The notes beneath the pieces are model-generated. The model saw only the letters and a list, made by a program, of their open reading frames with translations, did no database searches and was not told the DNA's origin. From assembly GCA_913055965.1 (NCBI GenBank), contig CAJXKX010000112.1:1-6830 (forward strand): DNA of 6,830 bases, read 5' to 3'. The DNA is from an uncultured Roseovarius sp. (GTDB taxonomy: Bacteria > Pseudomonadota > Alphaproteobacteria > Rhodobacterales > Rhodobacteraceae). Positions 1 through 6,830 of this stretch are shown here, one piece after another; within the stretch, counting starts at the first letter, position 1, and every line of letters starts with the position of its first letter. The translations under genes and the position numbers were made by a program.

Positions 1-10
1 GCTGCGCGGC

Positions 11-32
11 GGCGCGCAAGCGCGCCTTTATT
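11..32 (+). terminator. Possible intrinsic terminator of a convergent gene lying off the left edge
   Basis: GGCGCG and CGCGCC arms (11-16 and 21-26) enclose a CAAG loop and are followed on the plus strand by TTTATT (27-32). This is a compact GC-rich stem with a short, imperfect T tract, so it would act on rightward transcription entering from before position 1. Read on the minus strand, the stem is followed by GCCGCC and has no T tract, so it is not a convincing terminator for the operon. No stop codon of a plus-strand gene is visible in bases 1-10, so the convergent gene is inferred only. Confidence 0.4.
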
Positions 33-94
33 CCGCGCATTGGTGCCAAGTCCCGAACGACCGCTTCAGGCCATTTCCGTCCGACCCGCCCCCC

Positions 95-1027
95 TCAATA
101 CCCCGCGTCGCGGTCCACGAGGTGCAGGAGCGGCTGGCATGCCTCGCCCCTCCGGATGTTCTCGGCGATGACCTCGGCTGCCGTCTCGGGCCGCGTTTCG
201 GAGGCGATATGCGGCGTCACGGTCACGCGGGGATGCGCCCAGAACGGATGTTCGGGCGGCAGCGGTTCGGTGCGGAACACGTCGAGCGTGGCGTGGCCGA
301 GATGGCCCCGGTCCAGCGCGGCGAGCAGCGCGTCATCGTCGATCAGCGGCCCGCGACCGGGGTTGAGGATCACCGCGCCCGGCGGCAGCAGCGCGAGGCG
401 GTCGGCATTCAGCAGGTTCTCCGTCTCGGGGGTGAGCGGCAGCAGCAGCACGAGGATATCGGCCTCTTGCAGCGCGGCGCGCAGCCCGTCCTCGCCCGAG
501 AGGCAGCGCAGCCCGTCGATCTGCTTGGGCGAGCGGCTCCAGCCGGTGACGGGAAAGCCCAGATGCGCCAGCATGCGCGCGCAGGCCGCGCCCAGCGCGC
601 CGAGACCCAGCACGCTGACGCGCCGGTCCGAGGCGAGTGGCGGCGCGTCGGGCCGCCACACCCCGTCCTGGTGCAGGATATGGGTATCCATCCCGAGATG
701 GTGGCGCAGCGCGTGGCCCGTCACCCATTCCACCATGCCCTGCGTCAGACCGTGATCGACCATCCGCGCCAGCGGGATGTGCAGCGTCGGGTTGCCGACG
801 ATCTTTTCAACCCCGGCCCAGAGGTTGAGCACCGCGTGGGCGCGGGTGAAGGGGGTGAAATCCTGCACCGCGCTGTCGGGGGCGTAGACGATGTAATCGA
901 CCTCTGCGGGGGGCAGGTCGGGGGCGAGGGTCGCGGCCACGCCGGCGCGGTCGAGCGCGCGGCGCAGCGGGGCCTCGTAGACGCGCCATTGCGCGTCGCC
1001 TGCGGCGAAGAGAACGTTGGGAGTCAT
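95..1027 (-). CDS. ghrA: Glyoxylate/hydroxypyruvate reductase A (D-2-hydroxyacid dehydrogenase family)
   Basis: 310 aa, close to the 312 aa of E. coli GhrA. The family reduces glyoxylate to glycolate and hydroxypyruvate to D-glycerate in the cytosol, usually with NADPH. The Rossmann fold shows GLGALG at residues 141-146, and the following strand ends in W163-S164-R165-S166, a basic/Ser pattern expected for NADPH preference. The expected catalytic residues are present: R225 (in NPGRGP), E254 (in DVFRTEPLP) and H273 (in TPHIA). The C-terminus VDRDAGY resembles the VDRARGY end of E. coli GhrA. The ATG at 1027 is preceded by GAGG with 7 nt spacing; the frame stays open far upstream through rodA and mrdA, but that part is antigenic noise of high GC rather than gene: the start chosen fits the family. 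It begins 14 nt after the rodA stop, so it is probably the last gene of the operon. Substrate is inferred; a related 2-hydroxyacid dehydrogenase remains possible. Confidence 0.87.
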   Translation of the reverse strand: MTPNVLFAAGDAQWRVYEAPLRRALDRAGVAATLAPDLPPAEVDYIVYAPDSAVQDFTPFTRAHAVLNLWAGVEKIVGNPTLHIPLARMVDHGLTQGMVEWVTGHALRHHLGMDTHILHQDGVWRPDAPPLASDRRVSVLGLGALGAACARMLAHLGFPVTGWSRSPKQIDGLRCLSGEDGLRAALQEADILVLLLPLTPETENLLNADRLALLPPGAVILNPGRGPLIDDDALLAALDRGHLGHATLDVFRTEPLPPEHPFWAHPRVTVTPHIASETRPETAAEVIAENIRRGEACQPLLHLVDRDAGY

Positions 1028-1030
1028 GGG

Positions 1031-1050
1031 ATTACCTCGGATTACCTCGG
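1031..1050 (-). repeat. Perfect tandem 10-bp duplication across the rodA/ghrA junction
   Basis: On the minus strand the unit CCGAGGTAAT occurs twice in a row. The first copy (1041-1050) encodes the last two RodA codons and the TAA stop. The second copy (1031-1040) lies in the 14-nt gap and supplies the GAGG element that serves as ribosome binding site for the downstream ATG at 1027, spaced by TAATCCC. Duplication of the gene end therefore appears to have created or preserved the downstream translation signal. Confidence 0.9.
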
Positions 1051-2181
1051 TTTGTGGACATGCGCGCTCTGTACGAGGCCGAAGCCCAGCATCAGCACGA
1101 GCATCGCCGATCCGCCGTAGCTTACCAGCGGCAGGGGCACGCCCACAACCGGCATCAGCCCCATCACCATCGCCATGTTGACCGCGAAATAGAGGAAAAA
1201 GGCCACCGCCACCCCCAGCGTCAGCAGCGACGCGAAGCGGTCGCGGTTGGTGAGCGCGGTGGCCACGCAGAACAGGATCACCAGCGCGTAGAGCCCCAGC
1301 AGCGACACCGCCCCGATGAAGCCGAATTCCTCGGCCAGGGTGACGAAGATGAAATCGGTGTGCTTCTCGGGCAGGAAGTTGAGCCGCGATTGCGTGCCCT
1401 GCATGAAGCCGCGCCCCGTCCAGCCGCCCGAGCCCAGCGCGATCTTGGACTGGGTGATGTGATAGCCCGCGCCCAGCGGGTCGCGCTCGGGGTCGAGAAA
1501 GGTGTCGATGCGGCGATATTGGTAGTTCTCGAGCAACTGCCATTCGGTGCCGCGGCTGCTGAAGACCGCGAAGATCGCGCCCGCGCCCAGCGCGATCACG
1601 GTGGCGAAATAGGCCCAGTGAACACCGGCGAGGAACATCACCGCACCGCCGCCCAGCACCAGCAGGACCGAGGTTCCGAGATCGGGCTGGCGCAGCACCA
1701 GCGCCACCGGCGCGAGGATGAGGCCCAGCGGGATCAGCACCCAGAGCGGCCGCGAGATGCGCGACATCGGCAGCCAGTCGTAATAGGCGGCGAGCACCAT
1801 CACCAGCGTGATCTTCATCAGTTCCGAAGGTTGCAGCCGCATGAAGCCGATATCGAGCCAGCGTTGCGCGCCCTTGCCCTCGATCCCCACCAGGGCCACC
1901 GCGACCAGCAGCGCGAGCGAGACCAGGTAGGCCACCAGCGACACGTTGCGCCAGAACCAGATCGGCACGAGCGCCACCACGACCATGACCGCGAAGCCCA
2001 GCGCGAAGCGCTTCATCTGGGGCTCGGCCCAGGTCGAGAGCGATCCGCCCGCCACCGAGTAGAGCATCAGGAAGCCGATGGCGGCCACGGTCATCAGCAG
2101 GATGGCGAGCGGCCAGTTGAGATGGAGGATCTTGCGCGGGCCCGCCGGGATCGTCTTGACGGTATGTTCGAGATAGCTCAT
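1042..2181 (-). CDS. rodA: Peptidoglycan glycosyltransferase RodA (SEDS family)
   Basis: 379 aa, usual length for RodA, an inner-membrane SEDS protein that polymerises lipid II into glycan strands in complex with PBP2. It is hydrophobic with about ten predicted membrane segments, the first near residues 22-43. Family motifs are intact: RWLDIGFMRLQPSEL (107-121, with E120 and K123), RQPDLGTS (164-171), the loop QSKIALGSGGWTGRGF (244-259), PEKHTDFIF (271-279) containing the presumed catalytic D276, and GVPLPLVSYGGSAM (347-360). The ATG at 2181 overlaps the mrdA stop as ATGA. Only a weak, distant GAGG precedes it, so initiation probably depends on coupling to mrdA translation. It lacks the long C-terminal extension of some homologues and ends in KPR. 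FtsW is the other SEDS possibility, but the position beside mrdA and the HTDF-region sequence favour RodA. Confidence 0.97.
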   Translation of the reverse strand: MSYLEHTVKTIPAGPRKILHLNWPLAILLMTVAAIGFLMLYSVAGGSLSTWAEPQMKRFALGFAVMVVVALVPIWFWRNVSLVAYLVSLALLVAVALVGIEGKGAQRWLDIGFMRLQPSELMKITLVMVLAAYYDWLPMSRISRPLWVLIPLGLILAPVALVLRQPDLGTSVLLVLGGGAVMFLAGVHWAYFATVIALGAGAIFAVFSSRGTEWQLLENYQYRRIDTFLDPERDPLGAGYHITQSKIALGSGGWTGRGFMQGTQSRLNFLPEKHTDFIFVTLAEEFGFIGAVSLLGLYALVILFCVATALTNRDRFASLLTLGVAVAFFLYFAVNMAMVMGLMPVVGVPLPLVSYGGSAMLVLMLGFGLVQSAHVHKPR

Positions 2182-4112
2182 GCCCGGTCGCTCGCCTCGC
2201 CGTCGGGGCGCGCGCGTTCGCGGCGCAATTCCTCTTGCAGGGTGCGGATGCGGGGCCGGTCGGCGGCGGGATAGGCCTCGAGCGGCGGGTCGCCGCCATA
2301 GAGCGCCTGAAGCATGATGTCGCGCGCGATGGGGGCCGCCGCGGTCGAGCCGCCGCCGCCATGCTCGACCACCACCGACAGCGCGTAGCGCGGCGCGTCA
2401 TGCGGGGCGTAGGCCACGAACAGCGCGTGGTCGCGCTGTTCGCGGGGCAGGTCGCTGTTGGCGCGCACGCCGCCCTCGCGCTCGGTGGCGGAGATGTTGC
2501 GCACCTGGCTGGTGCCGGTCTTGCCCGCAAGCCGCAGCGTGTCCTCGGCGATGCGGCTGCGGAAGGCGGTGCCGCGGCTGCTGTTGCTGACCGCGAACAT
2601 GGCGCGGCGGATCTCGCGCATGTGGTTCTCGTTGAGCCCGAGGCTGTCGCCGTGGCCGGTGGGCTGGTCCACCCCGTCGATGGATTTCACCAGCCGCGGC
2701 ACCACCGCCCGCGAGGTCGCGAGCCGCGCCGTCATCACCGCGAGTTGCAGCGGCGAGGCCAGCACGAAGCCCTGGCCGATCGAGGTGTTGGCGCTGTCGC
2801 CGACCATCCAGGGCTCGCCGCGATTGGCCAGTTTCCACTGTCGCGAGGGCGCGAGCCCGCCCGCGACGCTGGTCATCGGCAGGTCGAACTGCACCCCGAT
2901 CCCGAGCCGCTGGGCCATCTCGGAAATGCCTTCGATGCCCACCCGCAGGGCGAGTTCGTAATAGTAGACGTCGCAACTGTCGCGCAGCGAGCGGTGCAGG
3001 TCCACGTTGCCGTGCCCGCCGCGTTTCCAGCAATGGAAACGCCGCCCGCTCACCTCCTTGAAGCCGGGGCAGTAGACCGTCTCGTTGTAATCGACGAGCC
3101 CCGCCTCGAGCGCGGCGAGCGCGGTCACCATCTTGAAGGTCGAGCCGGGCGGGTAGATGCCCTGCACCGCCTTGTTGGGCAGCGGGCGCAGCGGATCCTC
3201 GAGCAGCGCGCGGTAATCGGCCGAGGAGATGCCGCGCACGAAGAGGTTGGGGTCATAGCCGGGGCTCGAGGCCGAGACGAGGATGTCGCCGCTTGCGCAG
3301 TCGAGCATCACCGCCGCCGCGCCCTCGCCCTTGAGCCGGGCATGGGCATAGCCCTGAAGCGCGTTGTCGCAGGTGATCTGGATATCCGCGCCGGGGCTGC
3401 CCTCCTGGCGTTCGAGTTCGCGCATGACGCGGCCCGCGGCGTTGACCTCGACGCGGCGCGTGCCCGCCTCGCCGCGCAGCGTTTCCTCGAGCCGCGCCTC
3501 GAGCCCGATCTTGCCGATCTGGAAACGCGGCAGCCGCAGCAGCGCCTCGGGCGCGTCGATGCGTTCGAGGTCACGCTCGCTGACCGCGCCGACATAGCCG
3601 ATGGTATGGGCATAGGAGGCGCCCAGCGGATAGCGGCGCGACAGCCCCACCTCGGGCATGACGCCGGGCAGGGCGGGGGCGTTGACCGCGACGCGGCTGA
3701 TCGCCTCCCAATCCACGCGGTCGGCCACCGTCACCGGCGTGTCGCCGCGCAATTCGGAGAGGTCGCGGCGGGCCTTTTCCAGCTCTCCGGCCTGCAACTC
3801 GACCAGCCGCGCGAGTACCGCCTCGGTATCGCCCGCCTGTTCGCGGGTGATGGTGATGCGGTAGCTGGGCACGTTCTCGGCGATGACGCGGCCCTCGCGG
3901 TCGAAGATGCGGCCGCGGGCGGGGGCGATGAGCTGGATGTTGATGCGGTTCTCGTCGGCCAGCAGGCGGAATTCGTCGGCCTGGTCAACCTGCAGGTGCC
4001 GCATGCGGAACAGCAGCGTGCCCAGCACCGCCAACTGCAGTCCGCCCACCACGAGCGCGCGCCGCGTCACGCGGCGCTGGCCTTCGGCGCGGTCGCGGGT
4101 GGGGCGTCTCAT
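2178..4112 (-). CDS. mrdA: Penicillin-binding protein 2, elongasome D,D-transpeptidase
   Basis: 644 aa (E. coli PBP2 is 633). It is a bitopic inner-membrane class B PBP that crosslinks the glycan made by RodA. A basic N-terminus (1-18) precedes one membrane helix at about 19-37. The PBP dimerisation/pedestal domain spans about 60-240 and starts with the APARGRIFDREG motif (63-74). The transpeptidase domain runs about 255-605 and carries all three active-site motifs: S324-T-F-K327 with nucleophile S324, S379-C-D381, and K531-T-G533. C348, C361, H367 and C380 cluster in sequence where a zinc site is reported in Acinetobacter PBP2. The tail (about 612-644) is Arg/Glu rich. The ATG at 4112 has GGGAGG 8 nt upstream and overlaps the mreD stop as ATGA; a longer reading of the same frame to 4622 would overlie mreD and is rejected. 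PBP3/FtsI is excluded by operon context and length of the pedestal region. Confidence 0.97.
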   Translation of the reverse strand: MRRPTRDRAEGQRRVTRRALVVGGLQLAVLGTLLFRMRHLQVDQADEFRLLADENRINIQLIAPARGRIFDREGRVIAENVPSYRITITREQAGDTEAVLARLVELQAGELEKARRDLSELRGDTPVTVADRVDWEAISRVAVNAPALPGVMPEVGLSRRYPLGASYAHTIGYVGAVSERDLERIDAPEALLRLPRFQIGKIGLEARLEETLRGEAGTRRVEVNAAGRVMRELERQEGSPGADIQITCDNALQGYAHARLKGEGAAAVMLDCASGDILVSASSPGYDPNLFVRGISSADYRALLEDPLRPLPNKAVQGIYPPGSTFKMVTALAALEAGLVDYNETVYCPGFKEVSGRRFHCWKRGGHGNVDLHRSLRDSCDVYYYELALRVGIEGISEMAQRLGIGVQFDLPMTSVAGGLAPSRQWKLANRGEPWMVGDSANTSIGQGFVLASPLQLAVMTARLATSRAVVPRLVKSIDGVDQPTGHGDSLGLNENHMREIRRAMFAVSNSSRGTAFRSRIAEDTLRLAGKTGTSQVRNISATEREGGVRANSDLPREQRDHALFVAYAPHDAPRYALSVVVEHGGGGSTAAAPIARDIMLQALYGGDPPLEAYPAADRPRIRTLQEELRRERARPDGEASDRA

Positions 4113-4648
4113 GGCATCTGCCTCCCGGTGGCGAGATCGCCGGGCGCGCGCTTGCGCACCCCGAACACGAGATGCGACAGCGCCGCCACCAGCGGATAGG
4201 CGACGAGCGTCGACAGAAGCTGCATGAGGCTGAGCCCGAGCGGGGCCTGATCGACGATCAGCACCGTCAGCACCAGCCGGTAGGCCAGCACCATCGCCAC
4301 CAGCGTTCCGGCCACCGCCGCCCAGTCGGCCAGGAAGGTCAGGTCGCGCAGCGCCGGGGCGCGGCGGCGCAGCGTCTCGCAGCCGATCACCGTCAGCGCG
4401 GCCCACAGCCCCGGCGGGCGCTGCAGCAGCAGGTCCATCGCCAGCGCCAGCGCCGCCACCAGCAGCGGCGGCACGTATTCGGGCCGCCGCACCGCCCAAG
4501 CGAAGGCCAGCGCGAGGAACAGGTCGGGTCCCGCCCAGCCCGGCGGAGCCATGTCGAGCGGCAGCAGCCGCGCGAAGACGAGCGTGCCCGCGAGCGCCGC
4601 GAAGAGCGCCCGCATCAGCCACAGGTGCAGCGAGCCCGTCTCAGCCAT
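4109..4648 (-). CDS. mreD: Rod shape-determining protein MreD
   Basis: 179 aa, within the normal range for MreD, a small polytopic inner-membrane protein that works with MreC to link cytoplasmic MreB to PBP2/RodA. The sequence shows about five or six hydrophobic stretches, near residues 10-28, 40-54, 58-76, 80-92, 107-131 and 138-163, with positively charged loops (RRPE at 54-57, RRR at 94-96) and a basic C-terminus starting at RKR (165-167). There are no catalytic motifs to check, as MreD is poorly conserved; the call rests on size, topology and the position between mreC and mrdA. The ATG at 4648 overlaps the end of mreC by 8 nt and has a strong GGAGG at 6 nt spacing, inside the mreC coding sequence. 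Confidence 0.93.
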   Translation of the reverse strand: MAETGSLHLWLMRALFAALAGTLVFARLLPLDMAPPGWAGPDLFLALAFAWAVRRPEYVPPLLVAALALAMDLLLQRPPGLWAALTVIGCETLRRRAPALRDLTFLADWAAVAGTLVAMVLAYRLVLTVLIVDQAPLGLSLMQLLSTLVAYPLVAALSHLVFGVRKRAPGDLATGRQMP

Positions 4649-5567
4649 TGCCCGCCTCCACGGCCGCGCGCGGCGCGCCGGTGACGGGCGGGGCGGGCAA
4701 GGCGGGCAGGGCCGGGGCGATCAGCCCGCCGGGATCGTCGATTGGTTCGTGATCGTAGCTGCGCAGCACCCGCAGGAATTCCAGCCGCTCGTAATCGGCG
4801 GCGATGCGCACCCGCATCCGCCCGCCGGGGTCGGCCACCACCTGCCCGACGGCGAGCCCCGCCGGGAACACCCCGCCATCGCCCGAACTGACCACCCGGT
4901 CGCCGGGGCGCACCTGTTCGGCGGTCTCGATGAAATCCAGCAGCGGCGCGGGCGAGTTGTCGCCGATCACCAGGGCGCGCTGCCCGCTGGGCTGGATCGT
5001 CACCGGCACGCGGCTCGAGGTGTCGGTGAGCAGGATCACCCGCGCGGTGTTGCGCCCCAGCCCCGAGATGCGCCCCACGAGGCCGAGCCCGTCCATCGCC
5101 GCCCAGCCTTCGCGGATGCCGTCGCGCGCGCCGACGTTGATGAGCACCGATTGCCGGAACGGCGAGCCGCTATCGGCCATCACCACGCCGGTGACATAGG
5201 TCAGCCGCGGATCGAGCTGCACGTTGTTGAGATCGAGCAGGCGGGCGTTTTCCTGCTCGAGTTGCAGCGCCGCCTCCTTCCAGGCCTTCATCTGCTGAAG
5301 TTCGCGGCGCAGGTCCTGGTTTTGCTGGTACATGCGCTGGTAGGACTGGAAATCGCGCAGGATCTTGACCGCGCCGGTCACCGGTGCCATCGCCCAGTCC
5401 ATCGACGGCACGACCCGGTCGATCACCTGTGCGCGGAACCGCTCGACGCGGGGACTGTCGATGCGCCACAGCAGGAAGAGGCCCAGCAGGCAGACCAGAA
5501 GCACACCGAGAAGCAGCCGCCGGAGCGGGCGGGCATAGTCATCGCTCTGTCCGCGGTCGCTGGCCAC
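4641..5567 (-). CDS. mreC: Rod shape-determining protein MreC
   Basis: 308 aa. MreC is a bitopic inner-membrane protein whose periplasmic part self-assembles and activates PBP2/RodA. A short cytoplasmic N-terminus (1-15) is followed by a membrane helix at about 16-34. A coiled coil runs about 67-113 (rich in Q, E, K, L, ending in LEQENARLLDL), and the beta-barrel periplasmic domain runs about 120-268, with conserved stretches such as LINVGARDGIREGWA (142-156), GLVGRI and the FPAGLAVGQV segment (234-243). The last 34 residues are Pro/Ala/Gly rich and probably disordered. The start chosen is GTG at 5567, because AAGGGG lies 6 nt upstream; the in-frame TTG at 5573 would leave no spacing. Starts reading MA.DR.Q.DDY are what I remember of related MreC proteins. 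The gene follows mreB by 35 nt and overlaps mreD by 8 nt. Confidence 0.95.
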   Translation of the reverse strand: MASDRGQSDDYARPLRRLLLGVLLVCLLGLFLLWRIDSPRVERFRAQVIDRVVPSMDWAMAPVTGAVKILRDFQSYQRMYQQNQDLRRELQQMKAWKEAALQLEQENARLLDLNNVQLDPRLTYVTGVVMADSGSPFRQSVLINVGARDGIREGWAAMDGLGLVGRISGLGRNTARVILLTDTSSRVPVTIQPSGQRALVIGDNSPAPLLDFIETAEQVRPGDRVVSSGDGGVFPAGLAVGQVVADPGGRMRVRIAADYERLEFLRVLRSYDHEPIDDPGGLIAPALPALPAPPVTGAPRAAVEAGNG

Positions 5568-5573
5568 GTGCAA

Positions 5574-5586
5574 CCCCTTTCCCCTG
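5574..5586 (-). promoter_or_regulatory. Ribosome binding site that decides the mreC start
   Basis: On the minus strand the run CAGGGGAAAGGGG lies in the 35-nt mreB-mreC gap. The proximal AAGGGG ends 6 nt before the GTG at 5567, which is good spacing, and abuts the TTG at 5573, which is not. The second, upstream AGGGG is too far away to serve the same codon well but may reinforce the purine-rich landing site. Confidence 0.7.
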
Positions 5587-5602
5587 TCGAAAGGTGGGCC
5601 GG

Positions 5603-6830
<1,228 letters not shown>

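Noticed and set aside
40..49. Palindrome-like TTGGTGCCAA near the left edge, considered as an operator
   Set aside because: Only 4-bp arms, a single copy and located after the operon end; no reason to assign a regulator.
1054..2274. Plus-strand open frame of 406 codons antisense to rodA
   Set aside because: Translation is dominated by His, Gln, Arg and Glu, typical of the reverse strand of a membrane-protein gene; no family features.
95..2530. Reading the ghrA frame as an 811-residue fusion protein extending over rodA and mrdA
   Set aside because: The upstream part is a wrong-frame reading of rodA and mrdA; ghrA has its own ATG and ribosome site at 1027 and family length from there.
2235..4199. 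Very long plus-strand open frame (654 codons) antisense to mrdA
   Set aside because: It mirrors the codon periodicity of the high-GC PBP2 gene; its translation is rich in His, Arg, Gln and Ala with no domain I recognise, while the opposite strand has a full PBP2.
4113..4622. A longer PBP2 starting at 4622
   Set aside because: The extra 170 codons are Ala/Gly/Arg-rich noise over mreD; the ATG at 4112 has a good ribosome site and gives normal PBP2 length and membrane anchor.

Overview
The window is a high-GC (roughly two thirds G+C by eye) chromosomal segment carrying the rod-shape (elongasome) operon on the minus strand. In transcription order, from right to left, it reads mreB, mreC, mreD, mrdA (PBP2), rodA, then a GhrA-type 2-hydroxyacid dehydrogenase. 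The protein sequences, the GC content, the tightly overlapping mreBCD-mrdA-rodA order and the near absence of GANTC sites all point to an alphaproteobacterium, most likely of the Rhodobacteraceae (Roseobacter/Paracoccus-like). That placement is from memory of family sequences, not from a search.

Right edge to mreB (6650-6830): a short in-frame tail (6787-6830) looks like the C-terminus of a co-directional gene that begins outside the window. The 137-bp gap after it holds a good -10 hexamer, a weak -35, and a GC-rich leader in which two mutually exclusive hairpins can form around a GAGTC (GANTC) site.

Operon core (1042-6649): mreB and mreC are separated by 35 nt. mreC/mreD overlap by 8 nt, while mreD/mrdA and mrdA/rodA each overlap as ATGA, so translation is probably coupled. 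MreB filaments, the MreC/MreD scaffold, the PBP2 transpeptidase and the RodA glycosyltransferase together form the lateral-wall peptidoglycan synthase. PBP2 carries three Cys and one His around its active site, where a zinc site has been described in a relative.

Left part (1-1041): the GhrA-like gene starts 14 nt after the rodA stop. A perfect tandem 10-bp duplication lies across this junction; one copy supplies the rodA stop and the other the ribosome binding site of the dehydrogenase. The last 94 bp contain a hairpin with a short T-rich tail reading rightwards, as expected for the end of a convergent gene lying off the left edge.

I see no mobile element, CRISPR array, RNA gene or evidently new multi-gene system. 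The points worth a second look are the PBP2 Cys/His cluster, the placement of the few GANTC sites, the mreB leader, and the dehydrogenase attached to the elongasome operon.
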